Shown here: one piece after another, positions 29,544 to 38,621 of the stretch
Numbering within the stretch: the first letter of the stretch is position 1
How the letters are laid out: each line of letters begins with the position of its first letter
Assembly: GCF_947855115.1 (NCBI RefSeq)
Contig: NZ_CANTZW010000012.1
Location: forward strand, 1-64,000
From: an uncultured Parabacteroides sp.
GTDB taxonomy: Bacteria; Bacteroidota; Bacteroidia; Bacteroidales; Tannerellaceae
Length of the DNA: 64,000 nucleotides
Reading direction: 5' to 3'
Notes under the pieces: model-generated
The model's input: only the letters and a program-made list of their open reading frames with translations
Told to the model about the DNA's origin: nothing
The model's database searches: none
Program-made: the position numbers and the translations under genes

Positions 29544-31778
29544 TTATTTTCCTCCGGCCGGAAGATGATCCAGCCAGTATTTAGCCATCGTCTTTCGTAG
29601 GTGAAGAGTCGTTCCTTCCCCTTCGTTGATGCTGTGGCTGCGCATCGGGTAACTGATTTGCGTGAACATCTTCCCGTTCTTGATCAACTTGTTTACCAGC
29701 ATCTCGCAATTCTGGTAATGTACGTTGTCATCTCCCGTACCGTGGATAAGCAACAGGTTGCCTTCCAGCCCTTCGGCATACGTAATCGGGGAACCTTTTC
29801 GGTAACCATCCGGATTATTCTGCGGGGTATTCATATAGCGTTCTTGATAGATCGTGTCGTATAGGCGTTGGTCGGCGACAAAAGCGATCGCTATACCGGT
29901 ATGGAATATCTTCGGGTAACGAAACATGCAGTTCAGGGTTTGGCTGCCTCCGCCGCTCCATCCGGTGATACCGATCCGGCTGGTATCGATGAAAGGATAT
30001 TGACGGGCCATATCCAATATTCCCCTGCTTTGATCCTCGGCGGCGAAAGTACCCACTTCCCCGTAAATGCATTTACGCCATTCGCGTCCGCGGGGAGCAT
30101 TCGCTCCCCGGTTCTCGATACTTACCACGATATAACCTTGGTTCGCCATATATTGCTGCCACAAATCTCCGTTACCCCATACGTCTTGTACGGTGGCGTT
30201 CGCCGGTTCGCCGTATACCTCTATGATAACCGGGTATTTCTTGGAGGCATCGAAATTGACGGGCTTTATCATCCAGGCGTCTAAGGTAAGATCGCCGGAT
30301 TTGACTTTGATAAACTCTTTCGGGTTTAATCCTAAGGCGGCGTATTGCTCTTTGGCTTGGGCATTGTCTTCCAGCATGCGTACGGATTGGTGTTTCGGGA
30401 AAGAGACCATGTCGATAACGGATGGGGTAGAGGCGTTGCTATACGTGTGTATGGCCCATTTGCCGGTGGGCGACATATTGTAACGGTGCTGTCCGGATTG
30501 CTCCATGGGGCTTACACGTTCCACTTTCCCGTCGCCGAATAATTCGGCCCGGTATAAGTAACGTTGGGTGAAATTATCCGGGGAGGCGATGAAATAGACC
30601 CAGCCCTTTCGCAGGTCGGTCCCTACTGGCGAGATATAATCGAAGTTTCCTTGGGTGATCGGCTGTATCTCTTTCCCGTCGCGGCTTATCCGGTATAAAT
30701 GCCTCCAGCCGCTACGCTCGCTTTCCCACGTGAAATAGCGGTTGTCTTTCAGCCATTGTATATGATCGTTCGTGTCTAGCCACGCGGCATCCGTATCGGT
30801 GAAGATATTGCTCAGCGAGTTGTCGGATATCTTGGCGATCCATACTTTATTGGTATTTTGCGGACGGTTTAGTTGCTGTATGAACAATTCGTCGCTTCCG
30901 GGGATAAATTCCATACGGGGCAGGTAATTATTCCGGGGGTCTCCGGGGATGGCGATCCAAGTGGTGCTTCCTCCGGCAGAGGATACATAGCCGACTTTTA
31001 CGGCAGAATTGGTGCTCCCTGCCTTGGGATATGGGAAATGGATTACTTTTGCGTAGATGGAGTCTACATTATTAATAATGTCGAATACTCCTGTCCCTTT
31101 CGTGTCGCTTTGCCAATAGGCGATATACTTTCCGTCCGGGCTCCAGCGAAAACCGTCCCGACAACTGAATTCCTCCTCGTATACCCAATCGAAGGTTCCG
31201 TTGACTATCGTATCGCTTCCGTCTTCTGTTAGCTGGACGATTTTTCCGGAGTCTATATCTTCTACATATATATTATTGTTGGAAACATAGGCTACCCGCG
31301 TACCGTCCGGAGAGAATTTCGCGAACATCATGGAAGATTCCGGCATTCCCTTTCCCAGTTGGCGTAAAGCGCCGTCTTTTAGGTTTAATACCCAGTAGTC
31401 GCCCCGTGTGTCATAACGCCATACCCGTTGGGTGTTGTTATAAATCAAGACTTTCTCATTATCTGCGCTCCAAGAGATACTGCGTACGGGGATAGGTTTT
31501 CCCGTGGATTTGTCTGTCAACATGGATGAAGGGATAATGACTTCGCGGGAATTGTCTTTTGCTTTATAGGCAACGATATCCGTACCTCCGGTTTGTTTGT
31601 TATTTTCCAAGCGGCTGTAACGTTCTCCGTCTTTCAGCCAAGTCATGCTTCCGAAGCCTTTCGTCTGTATGACGTTGCCGGCTACGATATCCTCGATATT
31701 CAACGCTTTTTGCGCCATGCTTATACCTCCCGACAGAAGGCTGACCGCGGCGATCGCTATTAGTTTGTTTAGTCTCAT
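29544..31778 (-). CDS. Dipeptidyl peptidase IV (S9B family)
   Basis: Periplasmic or surface serine peptidase that removes X-Pro dipeptides. It has 744 residues with a signal peptide (1-22), a beta-propeller domain including the substrate-anchoring double Glu in WVYEEEFS, and a C-terminal alpha/beta-hydrolase domain. Catalytic Ser about 608 in TGWSGGGSQ, Asp in GTGDDNVH, His in RSHSI. The usual S9B motif is GWS-Y-GG; here the aromatic residue is Gly, which is unusual. The paralogue at 41.1 kb has GWSFGG. Confidence 0.92.
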   Translation of the reverse strand: MRLNKLIAIAAVSLLSGGISMAQKALNIEDIVAGNVIQTKGFGSMTWLKDGERYSRLENNKQTGGTDIVAYKAKDNSREVIIPSSMLTDKSTGKPIPVRSISWSADNEKVLIYNNTQRVWRYDTRGDYWVLNLKDGALRQLGKGMPESSMMFAKFSPDGTRVAYVSNNNIYVEDIDSGKIVQLTEDGSDTIVNGTFDWVYEEEFSCRDGFRWSPDGKYIAYWQSDTKGTGVFDIINNVDSIYAKVIHFPYPKAGSTNSAVKVGYVSSAGGSTTWIAIPGDPRNNYLPRMEFIPGSDELFIQQLNRPQNTNKVWIAKISDNSLSNIFTDTDAAWLDTNDHIQWLKDNRYFTWESERSGWRHLYRISRDGKEIQPITQGNFDYISPVGTDLRKGWVYFIASPDNFTQRYLYRAELFGDGKVERVSPMEQSGQHRYNMSPTGKWAIHTYSNASTPSVIDMVSFPKHQSVRMLEDNAQAKEQYAALGLNPKEFIKVKSGDLTLDAWMIKPVNFDASKKYPVIIEVYGEPANATVQDVWGNGDLWQQYMANQGYIVVSIENRGANAPRGREWRKCIYGEVGTFAAEDQSRGILDMARQYPFIDTSRIGITGWSGGGSQTLNCMFRYPKIFHTGIAIAFVADQRLYDTIYQERYMNTPQNNPDGYRKGSPITYAEGLEGNLLLIHGTGDDNVHYQNCEMLVNKLIKNGKMFTQISYPMRSHSINEGEGTTLHLRKTMAKYWLDHLPAGGK

Positions 31779-31907
31779 ATTGTATTAGTTGGTTACTATT
31801 ATGTTTATGCAAAGAACGGAAAGTTAGTTGATATAACAAAATGGATTTGTATATTCGCGCCTCGGAGATCAAGAATAATCATAATGTAATTTATTATAGA
31901 ATTCGGA

Positions 31908-32423
31908 ATGAAGGCACTTTCAATGTATGTATGGTCATTTCTAATGATCGTAGTGATGGGATTTACTTCTTGTGGAGATGATGACGAGATTCAGTTCTCG
32001 GAAGAGCAATTGGCTTATATCACTAAAAACAAAGAATATATCTGGGAAAAGAAAGCGGAGAAAGACGAGAATGGTGAATTAAGATATAAACAAGTGGTTA
32101 TAGGAAGTGATACCGCCCTATACAGGATCCTTAAAAAGGAGAATGATTGGCAGACAAAACCTTCGCTGACTTCCGTGGTCTATTTGCTTGATCTGGAAGG
32201 AAAGTTCATCGATGGGCAGGTCTTTCAAGAGAAAGTGGAAAATTCAAGTTTTTCCATGAATGGTATTATCCCCGGTTTAAGTGGTGTTTTATTGAATATC
32301 CGTTTGGATGAGACTGTAGAGGCAATCATTCCGGCTTCGTTAGGTTATGGAAATAGTGATTATAGCGGCATTCCCGGAGGTTCAACTTTAATATTCACCT
32401 TTACCTTAGATAAGGTAGAGTGA
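31908..32423 (+). CDS. FKBP-type peptidyl-prolyl isomerase, lipoprotein
   Basis: 171 residues. Lipoprotein signal ending in GFTSC (Cys 22), then an acidic linker and a C-terminal FKBP fold (about 85-171): VVYLLDLEGKFIDGQVFQ, FSMNGIIPGLSGVLLNIRL, VEAIIPASLGYGNSDYSGIPGGSTLIF. It should catalyse proline isomerization or act as a chaperone in the periplasm or on the outer membrane. The usual active-site GWxEGL stretch is changed to PGLSGVL-like text, so activity may be weak. Confidence 0.87.
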   Translation: MKALSMYVWSFLMIVVMGFTSCGDDDEIQFSEEQLAYITKNKEYIWEKKAEKDENGELRYKQVVIGSDTALYRILKKENDWQTKPSLTSVVYLLDLEGKFIDGQVFQEKVENSSFSMNGIIPGLSGVLLNIRLDETVEAIIPASLGYGNSDYSGIPGGSTLIFTFTLDKVE

Positions 32424-32505
32424 AGATTTCCATATATCATACTCCCTTAAAATTACCCCTGCCAGAAACTATAATTTCTCGCAGGGAATATCATATCTAG
32501 TTGTA

Positions 32506-32590
32506 GAGACGGGGCGTGCCCCGTCTCCCACCAAATGAAGGTATTTTAAGTTACTATTTTGCTGGGATGAGACGGGGCACGCCCCGTCTC
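32506..32590. repeat. Two GC-rich palindromic repeats in opposite orientation
   Basis: Copies at 32506-32527 and 32569-32590 are reverse complements including flanks (TTGTAGAGAC... versus ...GTCTCTACAA), 41 bp apart, between convergent genes. The pair resembles a BIME. See copy 1 at 21.5 kb. Confidence 0.8.
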
Positions 32591-32634
32591 TACAAATTGC
32601 ACGATAGGTCCACGTTGTGGAAGATTCCCGATAT

Positions 32635-35313
32635 TTACCTTTTAAATAATCGGAATAACTCTCCGATCCATAAAACCAGCGAAGAAGAACCGATGATGAT
32701 CGCCCAGTCTTTCAAGGACAAAGGTATTACGCTGAACATCTCGCCTCCGAACGTGACGATCAGATATTGACCGATCAAAATCAGTAAAGCGACGAGCAAG
32801 AAGCTTTTGCTATCCTTTAAATTAGCGAATGCGGAACGTCCTTCCATAAAAGCTTTCGCGTTAAACATATTCCAGAACTGTAGCATCACGAAGAAACTGA
32901 AGAACCATGATAAATCGTGAGGTGTTAAACCCTCTTGCGCATGGAAGTAGAATAACAAGCCCATCAAGATTACGACAAACGCAAATCCGACACCGAAAAT
33001 ATTGTAAGCCATGGCACGGGTGATGATGAAATCTCCATCTTTACCGCTACGGCGAGGTTTGTCCTGCATCACTCGCTCATTGGGTGGGAGAGAGGCCAAG
33101 GCTCCGGCAGCGAATGTATCCATGATCAAGTTTACCCATAGCATCTGCGTGATAGTCAAAGGCGATTCCGTACCTAATAAAGATCCCAATAATACGATCA
33201 AGCAAGCGGCTACATTGATAGTCAGTTGGAATAACAGAAATTTCTGGATATTCCGGTACAAGGAACGTCCCCACATCACCGCACGGGTGATGCTACTGAA
33301 CGAGTTGTCGATAATCGTGATGTCGCTGGCTTCCTTGGCGACAGACGTGCCATCACCCATGGAAAGCCCCACTTGCGCCGCTTTCAAGGCGGGGGCATCG
33401 TTTGTGCCGTCGCCGGTAACCGCTACAACGGCCCCTTTTTGCTGCAACAATTGTACCAAGCGCTGCTTGTCCGTAGGACGGGCGCGGCACATGATCTTCA
33501 AGTCTAATACACGATCCAAGGCTTCTTGGTCGCTAAGCGCCTCGAACGCAGGTCCCGTGATAATATTCCTGTCGGTATCATCTGCCTTCCACGTACCGAT
33601 TTGCCGTCCGATCTCTTTAGCCGTACCCGGTGTATCTCCGGTGACGATTTTCACGTTGATGCCTGCGTCCAAGCAACTTTGAACGGCGGGTGGCACATCC
33701 GCACGCACCGGATCGGAGATCGCTACGATACCCAGATATGTTAAATCCGTATGATGCAAACGACCTTCCATGAAGAACGTCTCGTCCTTTCCATCCTCAA
33801 TGATTTGATAAGCGAAGCCAAGCGTACGCATCGCTTGATTTTGATAATCCAATAACTGCTTCTCAATACCCGCCTTACATTCCGTTACCGGTTTGTAGGT
33901 TCCTTCTATCGCCACCCGGTTACTATTGGCCAGTACGATTTCGGGGGCTCCTTTCACATAAAGCACCTTTTTGCCGAGCAACGGTGATTGTACGATCGTA
34001 GCCATATATTTTCGTTCTGTGGAGAAGGTCAATTGATCCAGGATCGTAGCGTTCTCTCTTAATTCCAGATAATTCTGGTGTTGTCCGTTCAGCCAGAGTA
34101 AAAGGGCGGCTTCCGTCGGATTTCCAAGGGTTTTTACCTTTTCTTCCGAGAAGTCTAGGTATGCCGTAGAGTTCGCGGAGATACCTTCCTTGATCAGGTT
34201 ACTTAACTCATCGTCTCCAAGTTTTTGGTCTTTCAGGTTATAGAAATTCGTTTGGTAGACCTGCATTTGGTTCTGCGTCAACGTTCCGGTCTTGTCCGTG
34301 CAAATTACGGTAGTAGCTCCCATGGTCTCGCAGGCATGCATTTTCCGGACAAGATTGTTCGTCTTCAACATACGGTTCATGCTGAGGGCCAGACTTAGCG
34401 TGACGCTCATCGGCAATCCTTCCGGAACGGATACCACGATCAATGTAACCGCTACCATAAAGTAGTTGAGGATATGGGCGATAATATCCATCATCGGCAT
34501 CCCGGGGAAACTATCCGATAAAAAGAATTTCGCGGTCAAGGCGATGAACGTCACTCCGGCTATCGTATACCCGGCTTTGCTGATCACGTTTGCCAAACCT
34601 TTCAACTGTATCTGTAGAGGGGTCTCTACATCGCTCTCGATTTGTGAGCCTTCGTATACCTTGCCGTATCCGGTAGCGTCACCGACTTTCTCGACTTGCA
34701 TTACGCCATGTCCGTCTACGACTGTTGTTCCTCGCATGACCACGTTGGAGGGATAAGTTGCTTCCATGTCGAAATCCTCCTCATTCGTTGTCTTGCTGAT
34801 AATCGGTTCTCCGGTCAAGGTGGATTCGTTGATCTGTAAAGAGATAGCCTCTAGCAAATGTCCGTCGGCCGGAACTTCCTCACCGGTTTCTAAAACAACG
34901 ATATCGCCTACGACAACCTCTTTCTTCGGTATCTGGCAAATATTTCCGTCGCGGATCACTTTCACTAAAATATCATCATTGACCGTATTTAATATATCAA
35001 AAGCTTTATTTGCTTTCACCTCGAAGAAAAAGCCCACGCAACTGGCAAGCATGATGGCAAAAAAGATACCGATCGGTTCTAGGAATGCCGTGAACCCTTT
35101 CGCCTCCGGTCCCCAGCAATGTACTCCGGCGATTATCATAGACAAAAGCCATGCCACCAATAATATACGGATGATAGGGTCCTCGAATTTCTCTAAGAAC
35201 TGGCTCCATAGCGAGGCTTTCTCTGGAGGGGTAAGCACATTCTCGCCATGGAGACGTCTGCTCTCTTCTACTTCTTGTTTGGTTAATCCTTGGTACTGAT
35301 GTTTTTTCTCCAT
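32635..35313 (-). CDS. Calcium-type P-type ATPase (P2B, PMCA-like)
   Basis: Inner-membrane cation pump of 892 residues. It has an N-terminal cytosolic stretch, the actuator motif TLTGEP, the phosphorylation motif CTDKTGTLTQNQ, the hinge TGDGTNDAPALKAA, and about ten membrane helices. Ca2+ is the likely ion (PEGLPMSVTLSLA in M4 and NLIMDTFAA in M6). The longer reading from 35454 overlaps the divergent gene and lacks conservation; the ATG at 35313 (MEKKHQYQGL) is preferred. It may efflux Ca2+ or Mn2+. Confidence 0.93.
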   Translation of the reverse strand: MEKKHQYQGLTKQEVEESRRLHGENVLTPPEKASLWSQFLEKFEDPIIRILLVAWLLSMIIAGVHCWGPEAKGFTAFLEPIGIFFAIMLASCVGFFFEVKANKAFDILNTVNDDILVKVIRDGNICQIPKKEVVVGDIVVLETGEEVPADGHLLEAISLQINESTLTGEPIISKTTNEEDFDMEATYPSNVVMRGTTVVDGHGVMQVEKVGDATGYGKVYEGSQIESDVETPLQIQLKGLANVISKAGYTIAGVTFIALTAKFFLSDSFPGMPMMDIIAHILNYFMVAVTLIVVSVPEGLPMSVTLSLALSMNRMLKTNNLVRKMHACETMGATTVICTDKTGTLTQNQMQVYQTNFYNLKDQKLGDDELSNLIKEGISANSTAYLDFSEEKVKTLGNPTEAALLLWLNGQHQNYLELRENATILDQLTFSTERKYMATIVQSPLLGKKVLYVKGAPEIVLANSNRVAIEGTYKPVTECKAGIEKQLLDYQNQAMRTLGFAYQIIEDGKDETFFMEGRLHHTDLTYLGIVAISDPVRADVPPAVQSCLDAGINVKIVTGDTPGTAKEIGRQIGTWKADDTDRNIITGPAFEALSDQEALDRVLDLKIMCRARPTDKQRLVQLLQQKGAVVAVTGDGTNDAPALKAAQVGLSMGDGTSVAKEASDITIIDNSFSSITRAVMWGRSLYRNIQKFLLFQLTINVAACLIVLLGSLLGTESPLTITQMLWVNLIMDTFAAGALASLPPNERVMQDKPRRSGKDGDFIITRAMAYNIFGVGFAFVVILMGLLFYFHAQEGLTPHDLSWFFSFFVMLQFWNMFNAKAFMEGRSAFANLKDSKSFLLVALLILIGQYLIVTFGGEMFSVIPLSLKDWAIIIGSSSLVLWIGELFRLFKR

Positions 35314-35395
35314 AAATTTATTAATCTGATTAAGAAAATAGGGAGGCAAATTACGTAAAGTTATACGACATATACAAGGGTTTAACCTTTTTGCA

Positions 35396-35403
35396 TATAT
35401 TTG
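35396..35403 (+). promoter_or_regulatory. -7 element TATATTTG for the small lipoprotein gene
   Basis: Consensus TAnnTTTG 26 bp before the ATG at 35429. No TTTG box at the right spacing, so it is a partial match. Confidence 0.5.
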
Positions 35404-35428
35404 TGTTGTATAACGTTTTAATTTTTTA

Positions 35429-35770
35429 ATGGAGATGAAGAATGTACTGTTCATGTTGTTGGTAATGTTCGCCTTGAGCGCTTGCCAATCAAAAGATTCA
35501 TACGTGAAAGAGTTTTGCGATTTTGTGGATGAGGTGGAGATGAAGGCCGCCGGTTATACCGATAAGGACTGGAAGAAAGCGGATCGGAAATTCTCGGATC
35601 TTTCCACGGATCTTTACGCGAAGTTCGAGGAAGAGCTGAGCGCGGAAGAGAAAGCGGAAATCATCAAATTGCAGGCCGCATACGCCGGATTAAAAATGAA
35701 AGCGGGCGTAAGAGACGCTGCCAAGAAAGCGGATAAGTTCTTGGATGGCTTGAAAGAAGGGACAAAGTAA
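35429..35770 (+). CDS. Small helical lipoprotein, function unknown
   Basis: 113 residues with a lipoprotein signal (LSACQS; Cys 19). The mature part is charged and helical with coiled-coil character (KKADRKFSDLSTDLYAKFEEELS; AEIIKLQAAYAGLKMKAG). It recalls small DUF6565-type Bacteroidales lipoproteins, but I am not certain of the family. First of three plus-strand genes coding exported proteins. Confidence 0.75.
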   Translation: MEMKNVLFMLLVMFALSACQSKDSYVKEFCDFVDEVEMKAAGYTDKDWKKADRKFSDLSTDLYAKFEEELSAEEKAEIIKLQAAYAGLKMKAGVRDAAKKADKFLDGLKEGTK

Positions 35771-35789
35771 CCTTTAATACAAAAATAAG

Positions 35790-36764
35790 ATGAACAGAAA
35801 TTGGGTGTATTCGTTATTTACTTTATGGATCGTCTGCTCATTCGCTTGTACGCGGCCTAGGCCCGTGGCGGATGTGGAAGTGCGAAAAGAGAACTTCGTA
35901 TTCTCTATAAAAGGGACAGATACATTGTCGTTAGACAAGTATGAGTTATCCTCTATGTCGGACTCCTCTGAAAAGCCTGTGATGATTTTCGCTTTTGGCG
36001 GAGGGTTTAAAGGGGGAGATAAGTCCGATAAAGAATATATTCCCTATTTCGAGTTCCTCGCCCGGAATGGATTCGTGGTGGTTTCTACGGATTACCGTAC
36101 AGCTTTGAAGAATCTGGATACGTCCGAAATATCCTCTCCGGAGGATTTTGTCGCGGCCTTACAGTATGCGATTGATACGGCGGTCGAGGATTTTTATGAC
36201 GCTACCGGTTTCGTGATCAACCAAAGCCAAGATTGGAACATTGATGTGAAGCGGATCGTAGCGAGCGGATCGAGTGCCGGGGCGATTACGGTATTGCAGG
36301 CAGAGTATGATTTATGCAACGGGCATGAGTTGGCGAAAAGGTTACCGGCGGGTTTCAATTATGCCGGCGTGATCTCGTATGCCGGTGCTGTCTCCGATCG
36401 AGTTCCTCCGCGTTGGGGAAAGATGCCTTGCCCGATTATGCTATTCCATGGCGATGCGGACAAGACCGTTCCTTTTGAGCAAGCCGCTATGGAGAATCTC
36501 GGAGGTTTATGGGGATCGTCTTCCATCGCGAGAAGTCTGGAAAATCTTCAAGCCTCTTATTATTTTTATAAGGTGGAGAACGCGGGGCACGAGATTTCCG
36601 GGCTTCCTCTCTCCCGGAATCAATACGATATCATGAGTTTCTTGACCCGCCAGGTCTTAGGGGGAGAGAATTTAGCGATAACGACAAGCGAGCGTGTTCC
36701 CGGTGATACGGCTGTACGGAAAGATTTTACCGTACAGGATTATATCTTGGATAATTTGCGTTAA
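35790..36764 (+). CDS. Alpha/beta-hydrolase lipoprotein (esterase-like)
   Basis: 324 residues, signal peptide with SFACTR lipobox. Alpha/beta-hydrolase fold: oxyanion segment FAFGGGFKGGDK, nucleophile elbow ASGSSAGAI, acid in MLFHGDADKTVPF, and His in NAGHEISG. It resembles BD-FAE/xylan esterase-like proteins, but the substrate is unknown. It is 19 bp after the small lipoprotein, so co-transcription is likely. Confidence 0.85.
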   Translation: MNRNWVYSLFTLWIVCSFACTRPRPVADVEVRKENFVFSIKGTDTLSLDKYELSSMSDSSEKPVMIFAFGGGFKGGDKSDKEYIPYFEFLARNGFVVVSTDYRTALKNLDTSEISSPEDFVAALQYAIDTAVEDFYDATGFVINQSQDWNIDVKRIVASGSSAGAITVLQAEYDLCNGHELAKRLPAGFNYAGVISYAGAVSDRVPPRWGKMPCPIMLFHGDADKTVPFEQAAMENLGGLWGSSSIARSLENLQASYYFYKVENAGHEISGLPLSRNQYDIMSFLTRQVLGGENLAITTSERVPGDTAVRKDFTVQDYILDNLR

Positions 36765-36879
36765 TATGATTAATGAAATATAAACAGCCTTAATTTGACC
36801 TTTTTAGATTAAACTATTCTTCCGGAAGATTGTCTTTATTATATAGATTGACTAGTAGTGTGTTTAGTTTATTAAGGTT

Positions 36880-37374
36880 ATGAGATTGAAAAGGTTAGTT
36901 GTTTTTTCAGGGATTGTCCTGCTTTGTACGGGGCAATCCCTATTTGCTCAAAGCAAACAAGAGCGGAAGGAGAAAAAAGAGAAGGCGGTGAAGGAGGTCG
37001 TGGATAGCGGTCGTATTAAGATCGATGTGGATCGTGCCGTACCGATGGCCGGGAGATCTGTCAATCTTACTACCCCTTACTCGTTAGAAATACATGGTGA
37101 TTCGATACTTTCCCATCTTCCTTACTTTGGACGTGCTTATTCTGCTCCTTATGGTGGTGGAGAAGGCTTGATGTTTAAAGAGGTAGCGGTAGAGAAAGAG
37201 CGAACCTCGAAGAAGAAAGGCCGTTCCGAGATCAAGTTCCGTGTGAAGACCAAAGAGGATATATACACGTTTCGGGTGGAAGTCTATCCGAATGGCTCGG
37301 CTACAATCAACGTGACGCCTGTAAATAAGCAGTCCATTACCTTTTATGGTGATGTCGCCTTAGATTTGAAATAG
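36880..37374 (+). CDS. DUF4251 domain protein, exported
   Basis: 164 residues with a signal peptide (LCTGQSLFAQ). The segment NLTTPYSLEIHGDSILSHLP, then PYFGRAYSAPYGGGEGLMF, then FRVEVYPNGSATINVTPVNK matches DUF4251, a beta-rich Bacteroidales periplasmic family of unknown role. A coiled, Lys/Glu-rich stretch follows the signal. Its last 15 bp overlap the 3' end of the convergent radical SAM gene. Confidence 0.85.
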   Translation: MRLKRLVVFSGIVLLCTGQSLFAQSKQERKEKKEKAVKEVVDSGRIKIDVDRAVPMAGRSVNLTTPYSLEIHGDSILSHLPYFGRAYSAPYGGGEGLMFKEVAVEKERTSKKKGRSEIKFRVKTKEDIYTFRVEVYPNGSATINVTPVNKQSITFYGDVALDLK

Positions 37375-38286
37375 TCGTCCTTGCCGTGTATCTCTTTCCT
37401 CGATCCGCTTGTTTACCTTAGCGGTAAATTCGAAGTTCTTTAAACCCCAATCCGGCGCGATCAGCAGCTCTTTGGGGGATTGTGATACGAACCTCTCTAC
37501 TACGATAGAGGGGTTCAGTCGTTCTATAAAGTCGATTACCAACTCGATATATTCGTCGGCCGTATATAAATGGAAATCCGAGGGATCTTCCTTGAACTCT
37601 TTCGCCATGCGGGTATTCCGGATGAGTTGCAATTGGTGTAATTTAAGTGTCGTGATCGGGAGGCGCGACAAGACATCCGCATGGCGCAATATCTCATCCC
37701 GGCTTTCTCCCGGTAGCCCTAGTATCAGATGCGCCCCGGTGTAAATGCCTTTTGCCGCCGTGCGACAGATAGCGGATTCCGATTCTTCATGGGTATGCCC
37801 CCTGTTTATGCGGAGTAAAGTCTTGTCAAGCGTACTTTCCAATCCATATTCAATCATGACGAATTTTCGCTGGGAAAGCTCCGCAAAATAATCCAATAAA
37901 TCTTCCGGCATACAATCCGGACGAGTGCCGACGATCAATCCTTCCACTCCGGGATAGGCGAGCGCTTCCTCATATTTGCGAATAAGAGCGTCTGATCGGT
38001 CGTATGTATTCGTGTAGGCTTGGAAGTAGGCTAGATACCGCATATCCGGATATTTGCGGGAAAAAAAGCGTACGCCTTCCTCTAATTGCTCGGTAACGCT
38101 TTTCTCCGTATGGCAGTATTCCGGACTGAATGTTTGGTTATTACAATAGGTACAGCCGCCCCATCCTTTAGATCCGTCACGATTCGGACAGGTGAAGCCT
38201 GCGTTGATAGAGATCTTCTGTACCTTATGGCCGAAATGTTCCCGAAGGAACTCGCCGTATTCGTAATATCGTCTTGTTTTTTCCAT
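37360..38286 (-). CDS. Radical SAM protein, TIGR01212/YhcC family
   Basis: 308 residues from the ATG at 38286 (MEKTRRYYEY); a longer reading to 38364 would run through the palindromic repeats and is rejected. The cysteine set CPNRDGSKGWGGCTYCNN (with the F-T-C start) is the diagnostic spaced motif of this family rather than CxxxCxxC. Also EYGLESTLDKTLLRINRGH and HLILGLPGESRDEI. Related to tRNA- or rRNA-modifying radical SAM enzymes; precise reaction unknown. Cytosolic, [4Fe-4S]. Confidence 0.9.
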   Translation of the reverse strand: MEKTRRYYEYGEFLREHFGHKVQKISINAGFTCPNRDGSKGWGGCTYCNNQTFSPEYCHTEKSVTEQLEEGVRFFSRKYPDMRYLAYFQAYTNTYDRSDALIRKYEEALAYPGVEGLIVGTRPDCMPEDLLDYFAELSQRKFVMIEYGLESTLDKTLLRINRGHTHEESESAICRTAAKGIYTGAHLILGLPGESRDEILRHADVLSRLPITTLKLHQLQLIRNTRMAKEFKEDPSDFHLYTADEYIELVIDFIERLNPSIVVERFVSQSPKELLIAPDWGLKNFEFTAKVNKRIEERDTRQGRLFQI

Positions 38287-38290
38287 AGGA

Positions 38291-38317
38291 CAAAGGTAAG
38301 AGAAGTCTTTTGAAAAA
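38291..38317 (-). promoter_or_regulatory. Promoter of the radical SAM gene
   Basis: Minus-strand TACCTTTG (38298-38291) with a TTTTTC box at 38317-38313. The -7 box ends 4 bp before the ATG, so the transcript would be almost leaderless. The upstream box lies in palindrome 1. Confidence 0.45.
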
Positions 38318-38375
38318 CACGTACGTGTTTTCCGAAAAACATGTACGACTTTTTCCAAAAACACGTACGTGTTTT
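38314..38375. repeat. Three 18-bp palindromes spaced 22 bp
   Basis: AAAACACGTACGTGTTTT is perfect at 38314-38331 and again at 38358-38375; a decayed copy AAAACATGTACGACTTTT lies at 38336-38353. Centre-to-centre distance is exactly 22 bp, two helical turns. It lies upstream of both the radical SAM gene (minus) and the lipoprotein gene pair (plus). Confidence 0.9.
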
Positions 38376-38408
38376 GAGAAGGGTATAATCCTGTTTTTTT
38401 AATATTTT

Positions 38409-38440
38409 TTTGTTGGTGTTTTGATATTTTCGTATATTTG
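38409..38440 (+). promoter_or_regulatory. Promoter for the lipoprotein / Cys-His secreted protein pair
   Basis: TTTG at 38409-38412, 20-nt spacer, TATATTTG at 38433-38440. The first gene starts 181 bp further on, leaving an AT-rich leader of about 175 nt with no clear ORF. Confidence 0.65.
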
Positions 38441-38621
38441 TCTTGTTGATAAATTTTAATGAGATAGATATACTGTATTTGACTTTATTCCTTGTTCCTT
38501 ATTCCTTGTTGATCTGTTTTAATTTTGTTGATTTTTTTATTTTACAAAGCTACTAAAAACGCTTTAGGATTATTATCGGGATAATTATATATATGTTGAA
38601 CCATTTTTTAAGTGAAAGCCT

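Noticed and set aside
32457..32486. Hairpin after the FKBP gene as a terminator
   Set aside because: The stem has a C-C mismatch and there is no T-run; kept only as possible 3'-end structure.
35314..35454. 47-residue N-terminal extension of the P-type ATPase
   Set aside because: It overlaps the divergent lipoprotein gene and its promoter. The family starts near the MEKKHQYQGL position.
38287..38364. 26-residue N-terminal extension of the radical SAM protein
   Set aside because: It runs through the palindromic operator-like repeats and the promoter, and is not part of the family.
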